Below, piece after piece: positions 50,765 through 59,387 of a stretch of DNA of 64,000 nucleotides. The translations under genes and the position numbers were made by a program. The stretch spans positions 1 to 64,000 of the forward strand of contig NZ_QPLT01000014.1 in NCBI RefSeq assembly GCF_003666015.1, read 5' to 3'. Below the pieces are notes generated by a model that saw nothing but the letters and a program-made list of their open reading frames with translations, made no database searches and had not been told where the DNA came from. Every line of letters begins with the position of its first letter. Positions within the stretch are counted from its first letter, which is position 1. This DNA is from Halorubrum sp. Atlit-26R. GTDB taxonomy: Archaea; Halobacteriota; Halobacteria; Halobacteriales; Haloferacaceae.

Positions 50765-52447
50765 CTACGGCCGGCTTCCGAGCGCTCTGGCGGTTGCGTT
50801 CGCCGTACTGACGGTCCCGTTCGTTGGTGTTCGGATCTCGACCGTTTCGTCGTCGTACACTCTCATGGTCTCGATCACGGTGCCGTTCTCGGCGACCCGT
50901 TGGACTATGACTGTCGGCGTCTCTGTAGCCGTCTCGCTCGGATCTGTTTCTGTGGGCGTCCCAGACGGCGTCTCGCCCGCGAGGAACTGCGTGATCGCGT
51001 CCGTTTCTTCGAACGAATCGACGTTACCGGACCGCGCGTCGACGAACGCGACGTACGCGATCCCGCTGTTGTCCTCGGGGACGACGCGTACTTGCCAGTA
51101 CTCCCGATCGTCGATGACCGTGAGGATCGGCTCGGCCGGCGAAAATCGGTCCCAATCCGTCTGTGGCGCCGATTGCCTCACGAGGTCCGCTGCTCGCTGC
51201 GGGCCGAACAGCGAGTCGGCTGGCACGTACCGTTCGAACGTCCCGCTTTGACCGTCGATCGTCCACAGCTCCTGAAGTCCCTGTGCGTCTCCGTACGGCT
51301 CGACGGCGACGACGTACTTTGGCCCCGTCTCGGAGAGGATGAAGAACGGCTGGTCGTTTCCGTCTCCGGGAAGCGGTGCGATCTCGATCTCGTCCTCGTG
51401 GCTCGTGTACGTGTTGACGATCCCGTTGCGGTACTTCGTCGCTGCGACCGACCGGAGCGCCAGCGCCTCGGGGTACAGTTGCTGAGAGTCGAGGATCGGA
51501 CTGGCCGCAGCTTCGGACGGCGAGAGCATCTGGACCGATCCGCTCGGATCGATGACGGCGACGCCTCCCCACTGCGGCGTGGAGTGGGGAAGCGGCGTCA
51601 GGTGGAACGTCGGCTCCGTGTACGGAACCGCAATATACTGGGAACCGTCGTGGACGACCATCTTCGGATCGCCGTAGTCCACGAGGTACGACTGCGATTT
51701 GAGGAGTTCCCACCGGTAGTTACGGTAGAATATCGTTCCGACGCCGGTTTCGAGTTCGCCGTCGACGGACCGGACGTTCGCCTGTTGGGTCGTCATATCG
51801 ACGAGGACCGTCCCGGCCTGCCGTTTGGTGATCGTGTTGAACAGGCCGTCCGGTGCGAGCGGCGCCGCCCAGTAGGGAGTCCCGTTCACCACGCTAATGT
51901 CCGTGTCCCCGACGCGGTACTGGGGCCGGCTGAGCGTGTTCGACGCGTACCGATCGGCGACCGCTCGCGTGACGATGCGCGGGTTTTCGGCGTCGACATC
52001 GTCGAGTCGCTCGACGGTAGTCGTCTGACTCATCGTTTGGTCGCTCAACGTGACGCCAGCGACCGCGTTGGCGACGGGCATCAGCGCGAACGCAGCGATC
52101 ACGAGTACGACCACTCCGACACGGAGCGGAGTGATCGTGTGGTCGTTGCTGGAGAGCGTGTTGACGGCAGTCTCGACGCGATCTCCCGACCGTGCGGTGA
52201 TCCACGCAGCGAGACCGCCGACGACGATGCCGATCAACAGCAGCGGCGTCGTGTAGACCGTGTAGACGAGCCCGTGTAGCCACGGCCGGAAGAACCACCC
52301 GACGGCTACGGCGATGACTCCAACAACGCCAAGCGGAATCCACGGTCGGGACGACTGGTCTTGGTCGGGGCCGTCCGGCGGCCAGTCGGTCAGATCGTCA
52401 TCGGAGGGCTGTTCGTCTGAATCGTCGGATGGAGGGCGTGTCGACAT
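50765..52447 (-). CDS. Large membrane protein of unknown function
   Basis: This 560-residue protein has a disordered acidic N-terminus (MSTRPPSDDSDEQPSDDDLT), three hydrophobic helices between about 35 and 130 ('WIPLGVVGVIAVAVGWFFRP', 'TTPLLLIGIVVGGLAAWITA', 'VGVVVLVIAAFALMPVANAV') and a long external domain. The latter has repeated beta-type phrases such as 'DISVVNGTPYWAAPLAPDGL' and 'VTVIDDREYWQVRV'-like strands. A Thr/Pro/Ser-rich spacer near 490-515 could be an O-glycosylated stalk. I do not recognise the family, though the repeated sensor-like strands recall PepSY-type folds. Confidence 0.6.
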   Translation of the reverse strand: MSTRPPSDDSDEQPSDDDLTDWPPDGPDQDQSSRPWIPLGVVGVIAVAVGWFFRPWLHGLVYTVYTTPLLLIGIVVGGLAAWITARSGDRVETAVNTLSSNDHTITPLRVGVVVLVIAAFALMPVANAVAGVTLSDQTMSQTTTVERLDDVDAENPRIVTRAVADRYASNTLSRPQYRVGDTDISVVNGTPYWAAPLAPDGLFNTITKRQAGTVLVDMTTQQANVRSVDGELETGVGTIFYRNYRWELLKSQSYLVDYGDPKMVVHDGSQYIAVPYTEPTFHLTPLPHSTPQWGGVAVIDPSGSVQMLSPSEAAASPILDSQQLYPEALALRSVAATKYRNGIVNTYTSHEDEIEIAPLPGDGNDQPFFILSETGPKYVVAVEPYGDAQGLQELWTIDGQSGTFERYVPADSLFGPQRAADLVRQSAPQTDWDRFSPAEPILTVIDDREYWQVRVVPEDNSGIAYVAFVDARSGNVDSFEETDAITQFLAGETPSGTPTETDPSETATETPTVIVQRVAENGTVIETMRVYDDETVEIRTPTNGTVSTANATARALGSRP

Positions 52448-52773
52448 TAATTTAGATCGTACGTCACTTACTTGGAAACGTACACGTGTGACGTGATTTC
52501 TGCCAGTAGATAAGTATTGTACAAATGGGTTCGTCGGGTTCCATTCTTCACACGTAGGGAGTCGGTTCCGTTCGACTGGTGTGATAACGCGGTTTCTCCT
52601 CCCCGCTTTCCTCGCCCCGACGGTTTCGCTCGCTGAGGGTGGGTAGTTGAGGTAGCGCGTCTTTCGCGTGGGCCGTTCGCACAGAAGGAAATCTGTCGAT
52701 GAGCTCTCGGCTTCAGCATACTTCGAGGTGGAGCCTCCGGCCTCAAAGAGCGACCGAAGTAGGGTGGGGTCGG
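52448..52773. other. Intergenic region with IS605-like or RNA-like 3' portion
   Basis: The first 80 bases hold AT-rich promoter signals for the 560-residue gene (GTACAATACTTATC on the minus strand, about 52507-52520). The part 52640-52773 has many short inverted repeats and ends CCGAAGTAGGGTGGGG, reminiscent of the right end of haloarchaeal IS200/IS605-type elements. No transposase is present. Confidence 0.35.
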
Positions 52774-53841
52774 TTACTCGCGGGCCACAGATTCTGCGTC
52801 CCGTTCCCCGGCGACTTCGAGGACGGTGTCGACGATGTAGTCGGTGACGTCCGTCGACGCCGCGACGTACTCCCGGCGGCGCTCCGCCCACCGGTCGCTC
52901 GCGTCGGGGTCCGCGGCGAGCTCGACCGCGCGCTCGACGGCGGCGTCCCCGTCGGCGATCGACTCGACGAGCCCCGCCTCGGCGAGGGCGGCGAAGTTGC
53001 TGAACTCCCCGGTGTCGACGTACGACCCGGACCGCACGGACGGGGTGCCGAGCAGCCCCGCCTCCGTCGCCATCGTGTTCGAGTCGGTGACCAGCACGTT
53101 CGCGGCCGCGAGCAGGTCGTGGATCGCCGCCGGCGGCACCGGCACCGGCCGCGCGTCGAGGTCTGGGGGCAGCGAGCCCTCCGCGGAGACGTACACCTCC
53201 CCGAGATCGCTCAAGGCGTCGACGAGCCGGCGCTTGACCGCCGGGGAGAGCCCCTCCCGGCCGACGTCGTGGTGCGCGCCCATCGAGACGAACCGCAACA
53301 CCGCGAAGGGGTCGTCTGGGTCGATGCCGTGCTCGCGGAGCCGGTCGAAGTCGGGCTCGAACCGGTCGGGATGGAGGTACGCGAGCTCCTGGACTCCCGC
53401 GTGTCGGCGGTGCGGCTCCCCGAACTCGGTCTCGAACGAGTCCGGCGTACAGATCCGGTCCACGAGCGGGAGGAACAGCCGGGCCAGCCGGTTCGTCCCC
53501 TCGGTGTCGTAGAGCACGACGCTCCCCGCCCCGAACGTCGCGGCCGCGTGGATCGCCGTCGGGCTGAGCCGGCTCACCACCACGTCCGGGTCGAACTGCC
53601 ACGCGTATCGGAGCGCCCGCAAATCCCGACCGAGCCACTCCGCTACCAGTCCCGGCTTCCGGGTTCCCTTCCGGGAGAGGACCGTGTGTTCGATGCCGTA
53701 GGCGTCGAGCAGATCGGTCGTGATCTCCTTCTCGCGCGAGCTGACGGCGACTGCGTGCCCGTCGTCGACGAGGTCGCGGATCGCGTGTCTGAACAGATGG
53801 ACGTGCGCCGGGTGCGTGATGTCGAAGTGAATTCGACTCAT
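52774..53841 (-). CDS. DUF354 protein (GT-B-fold, glycan-related)
   Basis: This 355-residue protein starts RIHFDITHPAHVHLFRHAIR and has 'PDVVVSRLSPTAIHAAATFG', 'GSVVLYDTEGTNRLARLFLP' and 'ANVLVTDSNTMATEAGLLGT', typical of DUF354. The family resembles UDP-GlcNAc 2-epimerases and GT-B transferases and often lies in surface-polysaccharide clusters. It overlaps the next upstream gene by four bases and likely uses or modifies a nucleotide-sugar. Confidence 0.85.
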   Translation of the reverse strand: MSRIHFDITHPAHVHLFRHAIRDLVDDGHAVAVSSREKEITTDLLDAYGIEHTVLSRKGTRKPGLVAEWLGRDLRALRYAWQFDPDVVVSRLSPTAIHAAATFGAGSVVLYDTEGTNRLARLFLPLVDRICTPDSFETEFGEPHRRHAGVQELAYLHPDRFEPDFDRLREHGIDPDDPFAVLRFVSMGAHHDVGREGLSPAVKRRLVDALSDLGEVYVSAEGSLPPDLDARPVPVPPAAIHDLLAAANVLVTDSNTMATEAGLLGTPSVRSGSYVDTGEFSNFAALAEAGLVESIADGDAAVERAVELAADPDASDRWAERRREYVAASTDVTDYIVDTVLEVAGERDAESVARE

Positions 53842-54251
53842 CGATCCGACTCTCCATCCCGACGCGAGTCCACGGAGAGGCGGACGGTCTCGGAGTTCCG
53901 GGCCGGCTCCGTCGGCACTCGTTCGGTTCCGGGGGTCGACCGTCCGCGACCGTGGCGGTAGATCGAGACGAACAGGATTCCGAGCCCGAGCGCCAAGAAC
54001 GTCCCCTCCATCGCCTGGAGGTATAGCAGTTCGATCCCGGAGATGTCCCAGTCGCGGCGGATCCCGTACTGGAACACTGGTTCGATGACGCAGCCGACCG
54101 TGACGAACGCGAACCCCGCGGTCGACCAGCGGTACGAGCCGCGCCCGTCGGTCGCGCGGTACGCGGCCAGGCTCAGGCCCGTCATCGCGCAGCCGAACAG
54201 GAACACGAGGCCGTTCACGACGAGGATGGCGGTTACGGCGAGCCGGCTCAT
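53838..54251 (-). CDS. Membrane protein with four hydrophobic helices
   Basis: This 137-residue protein has helices at about 5-27, 45-65 and 78-100 plus a short fourth ('VTAILVVNGLVFLFGCAMTG', 'GFAFVTVGCVIEPVFQYGIR', 'LQAMEGTFLALGLGILFVSI') and an acidic/basic tail. It resembles haloarchaeal DUF7521-type proteins. It sits between an ArsR-like regulator gene and DUF354 with overlapping ends, so the three are translated together. Confidence 0.65.
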   Translation of the reverse strand: MSRLAVTAILVVNGLVFLFGCAMTGLSLAAYRATDGRGSYRWSTAGFAFVTVGCVIEPVFQYGIRRDWDISGIELLYLQAMEGTFLALGLGILFVSIYRHGRGRSTPGTERVPTEPARNSETVRLSVDSRRDGESDR

Positions 54252-54688
54252 GCGGGATCAGTGTGTTCGGTCGAGTCGGGGCGATCGGTCCCGACCGACC
54301 GGTCCTCAGAGTCTTTTCGCCCGCCGTCGTCGGGGACGGAGCGGCCGATGTCCGACCAGAACGCGTCGAAGCGCGTCCCGACCGTGGATCTCGTCTTCAT
54401 CTCGATCTCGTACCCCCGCTCTTCGACGCTGACGACTACCTCGCTGACGGTCGCTTCGAAGACCTTGAACTGGTTTTTCCGCTCGTCGGCGCGGAGGTGA
54501 TCCGACAGCAGTCCGTGTTCGATCAGCCTGTTCGTCCGTCGGTAGACGGTCGGTAACGAGACGTCGAACTCCTCGGCGAGTTCCTCCGCAGACTTCGGCC
54601 GGGCGCCCGTCGCGACGAGCACCCGCCGCGCGAGGGGGTCCCCGAGGAGATCGAGCACGTTGTTCGGGTCCCACTCCTTGTCGCTCAT
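54248..54688 (-). CDS. ArsR-like winged-helix regulator
   Basis: This 146-residue protein starts SDKEWDPNNVLDLLGDPLAR, has 'ARPKSAEELAEEFDVSLPTV' and 'YRRTNRLIEHGLLSDHLRAD' for DNA recognition, then a wing and an acidic tail. It is the first gene of a three-gene overlapping operon with a membrane protein and DUF354. No metal-binding cysteines are seen, so it does not look like a metal sensor. A TATA-like CATAACAAAGC lies about 29 bases upstream. Confidence 0.82.
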   Translation of the reverse strand: MSDKEWDPNNVLDLLGDPLARRVLVATGARPKSAEELAEEFDVSLPTVYRRTNRLIEHGLLSDHLRADERKNQFKVFEATVSEVVVSVEERGYEIEMKTRSTVGTRFDAFWSDIGRSVPDDGGRKDSEDRSVGTDRPDSTEHTDPA

Positions 54689-54712
54689 TGTTACGGAGGG
54701 CGGAAGACGGAC

Positions 54713-54724
54713 GCTTTGTTATGC
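54713..54724 (-). promoter_or_regulatory. Probable promoter box of the ArsR-like operon
   Basis: The minus strand reads GCATAACAAAGC about 29 bases before the ATG at 54688, a leaderless spacing. The same sequence occurs before other genes in the glycan part of the window. Confidence 0.5.
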
Positions 54725-54956
54725 TTCAGATAGCCCGACGACGACGCGGTCGCTCGCCTCGGACAGCCGCCGGGGAACGGACCGGCCCCTCATCCGCCGC
54801 GCGATCGAACCGGCGTCCGCCGCGGGCGCCGCTGGCTGTGTCGGGATCCGAAACAGCCGGAACGCGCGAAACACGCACGCTGTGGGGCGGATTCGGCCGG
54901 GAATTGACGCCGACGCGTCGCCCCGGCTTCGCGGCGTTTCACCGTCAGACGCGTTC

Positions 54957-55895
54957 ATGTCCCTCCGAGCGGTAGGAGACACCGTCCAGGAGCGACTCGC
55001 AATGTCGGAACACACACACGGACGGTGGATGGTGCCCGGAGCGGCGCTCACGCGCGTCGAGGCCGCGATCCGTCGTGCCGGCCGGGAGGCGATCGACGCG
55101 CACCCGCGACTCCGGTCGCCGCTGCTTCGGGCGTGGGGCGCGTACGCGTTCGCGTACGGCACGGTCCAGGCGTGTGCCGCGGCCCCGGCGGGCGGGCGGG
55201 GCGTTGGGGTCGCGCCGTTCAAGCTCGTCACGGTCGACCCCGACCGGATCGAGTTCCTCGTCGAGCCCGACGCCTACCCGGACCAGACTCGCACTGGGGC
55301 GACCTTCCCGCCGCCGAAGTTCAAGCACGCAGGGACGGTGGTCGGCGGCGACTGGGACTCGCTCGACCGCCGGTTCGAGAACACCGAGCTGTACCGCGGG
55401 TTCGAGGCGCACTTCGCGGCGGGACGCCCGTGGACGGAGACGCGCTTCTACCGGACGGTCGTCGACTACGTCGAGGACGGACAGATCCTCTGGGGCTGTA
55501 CCTCGGAGGCCGACGTCGCGCGCCGATGCCGCTTCCTCGACGAGCTGCACGAGTCGCTCGCGACGCGCGGGTACCGCACGCAGGCGGAGCTCGCAGCCGG
55601 GTCGTTCGACTCGCCCGGACCGACCAGCGCGTCGCGGGTCCTCGGCGTGGTCAACGACGAGATCGCCGTCGCCGTCGGGCGCGACGGCGACCTGCTGTTC
55701 GTCGACGGGCGGAACCGGCTTGCGATGGCGAAGCTGCTCGGGCTCGACGCCGTGACGGTCTGGATCATGGCCCGCCACGAGGGGTGGCAGCGCCGCCGCG
55801 ACGGGCTCGCGTCCGACCCGGAAGCGGCGCTGGCCTCGCCGCTCCGGTCCCACCCCGACCTCAGCGGTGTCGTCGCCCACGATACGAACTCCTGA
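54957..55895 (+). CDS. Unknown protein with ParB/sulfiredoxin-like C-terminal motif
   Basis: The 312-residue frame (ATG 54957; ATG 55002 also possible) has 'FKLVTVDPDRIEFLVEPDAY', a middle domain 'GRPWTETRFYRTVVDYVEDG' and a C-terminal 'VFVDGRNRLAMAKLLGLDAV'-like block. The real text is LLFVDGRNRLAMAKLLGLDA, which matches the DGNHR-type motif of ParB nuclease-like folds. The fold occurs in DNA-binding, kinase and nucleotide-using proteins, so the function is open. The location inside the glycan cluster suggests a role there. Confidence 0.55.
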   Translation: MSLRAVGDTVQERLAMSEHTHGRWMVPGAALTRVEAAIRRAGREAIDAHPRLRSPLLRAWGAYAFAYGTVQACAAAPAGGRGVGVAPFKLVTVDPDRIEFLVEPDAYPDQTRTGATFPPPKFKHAGTVVGGDWDSLDRRFENTELYRGFEAHFAAGRPWTETRFYRTVVDYVEDGQILWGCTSEADVARRCRFLDELHESLATRGYRTQAELAAGSFDSPGPTSASRVLGVVNDEIAVAVGRDGDLLFVDGRNRLAMAKLLGLDAVTVWIMARHEGWQRRRDGLASDPEAALASPLRSHPDLSGVVAHDTNS

Positions 55896-55913
55896 GACCG
55901 CCGCGAACCCCGG

Positions 55914-56837
55914 TTACGCCGTCGACTCTTCGATTCGATCGTACAGCTCACCGGGCGGTCCGACCCACGCACCGAGCTCTTGGGCCTGACGGACGAGGTC
56001 CCGATAGAGCGAGACGTGTTCCGGGTGGTCGTCGCCGAGGTACCGCGGGTGCCACAGGACGGTCATGACCGCGCCGTTCTCGGCGGCCTCCCGCAGCAGC
56101 GACTCGCACGCCTCCTCCGCGCGGGCCGGGTCCGCGGCGACGTCCGGCAGCGCCACGTCCATCAGCGTCAGCGGGAACTCGACGAACGCGTCGTCGAACG
56201 GGCGGAAGGGTCGGTACCCGTGGTCGAAGCCGTACGCGTCCGACGACCCGAGCGTCGAGTCGTAGCGCAGCCCGAGCGCGGCGTGGTGCTCCCACGTCTC
56301 GGGGACCGCGAGGTTGAGGTGGTGCTGGCGGCCGCCCCGGACCGAATGGCCGAGCAGCGACTCTAAGCGGTGCTTCTCGGTCCGGAGCCGGTCGCGGTCG
56401 TCGAACGACTCGAACGAGCCGTGGAGGCCGACCTCCCACCCGCCGGCGTCCAGCTCGCGCATCGCCCGGACGATGGCCAGGTCGTCGATCGCGTACCGCC
56501 CGACGTACCGCTGCCAGCCGTCCGCGTCCAGCCACTCGGCGACCGGCCGGTCCCCGAACAGCCGCTGTTCGTCCATGAAGTAGAACGCCGACCGCACGCC
56601 GAGGTCGTCCTCCAGCGCCGCGATCGCCTCGAAGCTCCAGTAGGGGTTCACGCCGGGCAAAAGCGATCGGAGGTGCGACGGGTCCCGCTCCGTGACCGCG
56701 TAGTAGGGCGCCTGGTACGTCTTGTACGGCCTGTCCACGTCGTGGGTGAGACACAGCGCGAACGAGTGACCGTCGGGCACGGCCGCCTCCCGCGAGACCC
56801 GCGTGCCGAGCGACGAGGCCGAGTCCGAAGTCGTCAT
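55914..56837 (-). CDS. Polysaccharide deacetylase-like protein
   Basis: This 307-residue NodB-fold protein has 'FALCLTHDVDRPYKTYQAPY' (metal Asp in HDVD), 'VRSAFYFMDEQRLFGDRPVA', 'GWEVGLHGSFESFDDRDRLR' (metal His pair) and 'AVMTVLWHPRYLGDDHPEHV'. It should remove acetyl groups from N-acetyl sugars or related polymers. The stop region overlaps nothing. The ATG overlaps the next gene's stop by four bases (ATGA), so it is coupled to a second deacetylase. Confidence 0.8.
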   Translation of the reverse strand: MTTSDSASSLGTRVSREAAVPDGHSFALCLTHDVDRPYKTYQAPYYAVTERDPSHLRSLLPGVNPYWSFEAIAALEDDLGVRSAFYFMDEQRLFGDRPVAEWLDADGWQRYVGRYAIDDLAIVRAMRELDAGGWEVGLHGSFESFDDRDRLRTEKHRLESLLGHSVRGGRQHHLNLAVPETWEHHAALGLRYDSTLGSSDAYGFDHGYRPFRPFDDAFVEFPLTLMDVALPDVAADPARAEEACESLLREAAENGAVMTVLWHPRYLGDDHPEHVSLYRDLVRQAQELGAWVGPPGELYDRIEESTA

Positions 56838-57604
56838 CTGACGGCCTGGATGCCGTACTTCGCGGCGTTGATCGCGGCGTCTTTCACGCTCTGGGCGACG
56901 TGCTCGGCCGTCGAGCTACTCCACCTGTCGGGGTGGACGAGGAGGCACGCCCGGTCGACCTCGCCCCGCCGGAGCAGCCCGATCAGCTCGCGGGTCGTGT
57001 CCGCCTGGACGCGCTTGTCGCCTTCGCCCATCGTGTGGTCTTTGACCTTGAGCGCGCCGTCGCGCCACGTGCGACCCGTGTCGGAGAAGTAGGTCACGTC
57101 CGCGAAGTCCATCGAGAGGTACGCCTCGCCGAGGAGGTCGAACTGGTCGAACTCCGGCGGGTCGCCCCACATGTCGCGGTTGTCGTGCGGCGTCAGCGGG
57201 TTCCCGTGCATGCAGACGGTGTCGACGTCGACGAGACGGCGGACCCGGTCGAGCTGCGTGGCGAACGACGCGAGCGCGGACTCCCGGTCGCCGTCGGCGC
57301 GGTCGAGGTCCTCGTAGTGGTAGCCGACCTCGTGTCCCAGTTCCGCGATTCCGGTCACCACGTCCGGGTCGAAGATCCCCTCCTCGGTGCGGACGTAGTA
57401 GGTCGCCGGCACGTCTCGGACCGCCTCGATCCGGGCGAGCGACAGGGCGTTCCGCGGCTTCCGGTCGACGTCGTGTCGGACGACGACGAAGCGGTCCGGA
57501 AGCGCCTCACGCGAGATGTACTCGCGAACGGTGAGGAACTCGTACCCCTCGAACGCGGCCGCGTCGAGCAGGTCCGCGTACGTCGCCTCCGTGAAGTCAC
57601 GCAT
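56834..57604 (-). CDS. Polysaccharide deacetylase-like protein
   Basis: This 256-residue protein has 'FVVVRHDVDRKPRNALSLAR' (metal Asp), 'VPATYYVRTEEGIFDPDVVT', 'IAELGHEVGYHYEDLDRADG' (metal His pair) and CMHGNPLTPHDN. The NodB fold is clear, but it differs from the neighbour (shorter, different C-terminus). It lies between the dehydrogenase and the other deacetylase, with overlapping ends on both sides, so all three are one operon. Confidence 0.8.
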   Translation of the reverse strand: MRDFTEATYADLLDAAAFEGYEFLTVREYISREALPDRFVVVRHDVDRKPRNALSLARIEAVRDVPATYYVRTEEGIFDPDVVTGIAELGHEVGYHYEDLDRADGDRESALASFATQLDRVRRLVDVDTVCMHGNPLTPHDNRDMWGDPPEFDQFDLLGEAYLSMDFADVTYFSDTGRTWRDGALKVKDHTMGEGDKRVQADTTRELIGLLRRGEVDRACLLVHPDRWSSSTAEHVAQSVKDAAINAAKYGIQAVR

Positions 57605-59171
57605 CGGAGCCCCCGTCGGCTCCCCCGCCGTCGGTGCTGGCCGCGGCGCTCGCGGACCGGGACCGAGAGGGGTCGCCCCCGTCGTCCGGACCGAGCGACA
57701 GCGCGCGCCCGATCGCGTACCGACGGTGGTCCGTGCCGGAGAGGTCGAGCGCGTCGTGGCAGTCGAGGACGGTCGACGCGTCGAGCGCGTCCCAGTCGAA
57801 CGCGGAGAACGCCTCGTGGGGCGTGGTCACGACGACGGCGTCGTAGTCGTTCTCGACCGCCTCGGCGGCGGACAGCCGCGTGGCCGCGAACGGGCCGAAG
57901 TCGGTGACGACCGGGTCGACGGCGTCGACGGCGGCGCCGTGTCGCCGGAGTTCCTCGATTATTTCGATGGCGGGGCTGTTCCGGGTCTCGTCGACGCCGG
58001 GGTGGTAGGCGACGCCGAGGACGAGCGTCCGCGCGCCGTCGAGCGCGCCGCGTCCGGGATCGCTCCGTTTCTCCCCCTCACCCTCCCCTTCGTCGCCCTC
58101 CCTCCGGAGGATCGAGCGGAGCTCTCCGACCGCGTACGACGGCATCTCGTCGTTGACGATCCGGGCGATCCGGATCAGCGGGCTGTCGGCGTCGAACCCG
58201 TTCGTCAGGAAGTACGGGTACACCGGGATGCAGTGGCCGCCGACGCCGGGGCCCGGCGAGAGGATGTGGCTGTGGGGCTGGGAGTTGGACGCCTCGATCG
58301 CCTCCCTGACGTCGATCCCCGTCGCCTCCGCGTACCGGGCGAACTCGTTCGCGAGCGCGATGTTCACGTCGCGGTAGACCCCGCCGAACACCTTCGTGGC
58401 CTCGGCCGTCGCTGCGTCCCGGACGGGGACGACCTCGTTGTCGGTCACCTCCCCGTACACGAGCGACGCGACCCGCGTGCTCTCGTCGTCGACGCCGCCG
58501 ACCACTTTCGGATACGCTTCGCGGATGTCCCTGAGCGCGGTGCCGCTCGACGTGCGCTCCGGGCAGAACGCGACGCCGAACGCGTCCGGCACGAGGCCGC
58601 TCAGTTCGGCCAGCCGCGGCGCGATCCGGTCGGCGCAGGTCCGCGGCGGCACGGTCGACTCGACGAACACCGCGTCGCCCGGGGAGAGTTCGGTCGCGAT
58701 CGCGTCGACGGCCGCGTCGACGGCGGCGAGGTCGGCGGCGTCCGACTCGGTCAGGAGCGTCGGGACGATTATCACGTGGACCGACGCGGCCGCGGCCGCC
58801 TCGCGGGGGTCGGAGACGGCGCTGAGCGCGCCGGCCTCCACGCGGTCCGCCACGAGCGCGTCCAGCCCCGGCTCCCCGGCGACGTGCGAGTCGCCGGCGT
58901 TCACGGCCGCGACGACGTCGGGATCGATGTCGGCGCCGACGACGTTACCCGTCACCTCCGCGAACACGGCGGCGATCGGGAGCCCCATCTTCCCGAGCCC
59001 GTAGACGGCCACGGGCACCTCCCCGGCGACGAGCGACCGACGCTGGACCGACGGCGACGCGCAGGACCCGTACAGCGATCCCACCGACGACGTGGCGCCG
59101 CTGACTACCGGGTCGCCGTCACCCGTCCCCGGGTCGTCGCCCGCGGCGGCGGGCTCGGAGCGTTCACTCAT
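57597..59171 (-). CDS. Nucleotide-sugar dehydrogenase (UDP-ManNAcA/GlcNAcA type)
   Basis: This 524-residue enzyme has the Rossmann start 'VAVYGLGKMGLPIAAVFAEV', TVPPRTC, 'VAFCPERTSSGTALRDIREA' and the catalytic Cys in 'GPGVGGHCIPVYPYFLTNGF'. It also has 'LVLGVAYHPGVDETRNSPAI'. It oxidises a UDP-sugar to a uronate with NAD+, as in WecC/WbpA. The substrate is likely UDP-N-acetyl-mannosamine or -glucosamine. It has extra low-complexity acidic stretches at both ends. It is the first gene of an operon with two deacetylases. Confidence 0.87.
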   Translation of the reverse strand: MSERSEPAAAGDDPGTGDGDPVVSGATSSVGSLYGSCASPSVQRRSLVAGEVPVAVYGLGKMGLPIAAVFAEVTGNVVGADIDPDVVAAVNAGDSHVAGEPGLDALVADRVEAGALSAVSDPREAAAAASVHVIIVPTLLTESDAADLAAVDAAVDAIATELSPGDAVFVESTVPPRTCADRIAPRLAELSGLVPDAFGVAFCPERTSSGTALRDIREAYPKVVGGVDDESTRVASLVYGEVTDNEVVPVRDAATAEATKVFGGVYRDVNIALANEFARYAEATGIDVREAIEASNSQPHSHILSPGPGVGGHCIPVYPYFLTNGFDADSPLIRIARIVNDEMPSYAVGELRSILRREGDEGEGEGEKRSDPGRGALDGARTLVLGVAYHPGVDETRNSPAIEIIEELRRHGAAVDAVDPVVTDFGPFAATRLSAAEAVENDYDAVVVTTPHEAFSAFDWDALDASTVLDCHDALDLSGTDHRRYAIGRALSLGPDDGGDPSRSRSASAAASTDGGGADGGSDA

Positions 59172-59387
59172 CGCTGGCCTCCGCAGATCGGCCGGCAGGC
59201 CGCGGCGTGCTCGTCGAACCGGGTCGTTCGGCCGGCCGGCGTTCGGTTCGGCCGACCGGCGTCGGTCGGGAGGCGAGGCGTCCGCGAGCGCGGAGCCGTC
59301 TTCGATCGTCGGGTCGTCGGGTAGTGGTGGGTCATCGATGAGGTGTGAACGCCGCGGTCGGGCCGCGGCGGGTCGTTTCGCGAGCGG

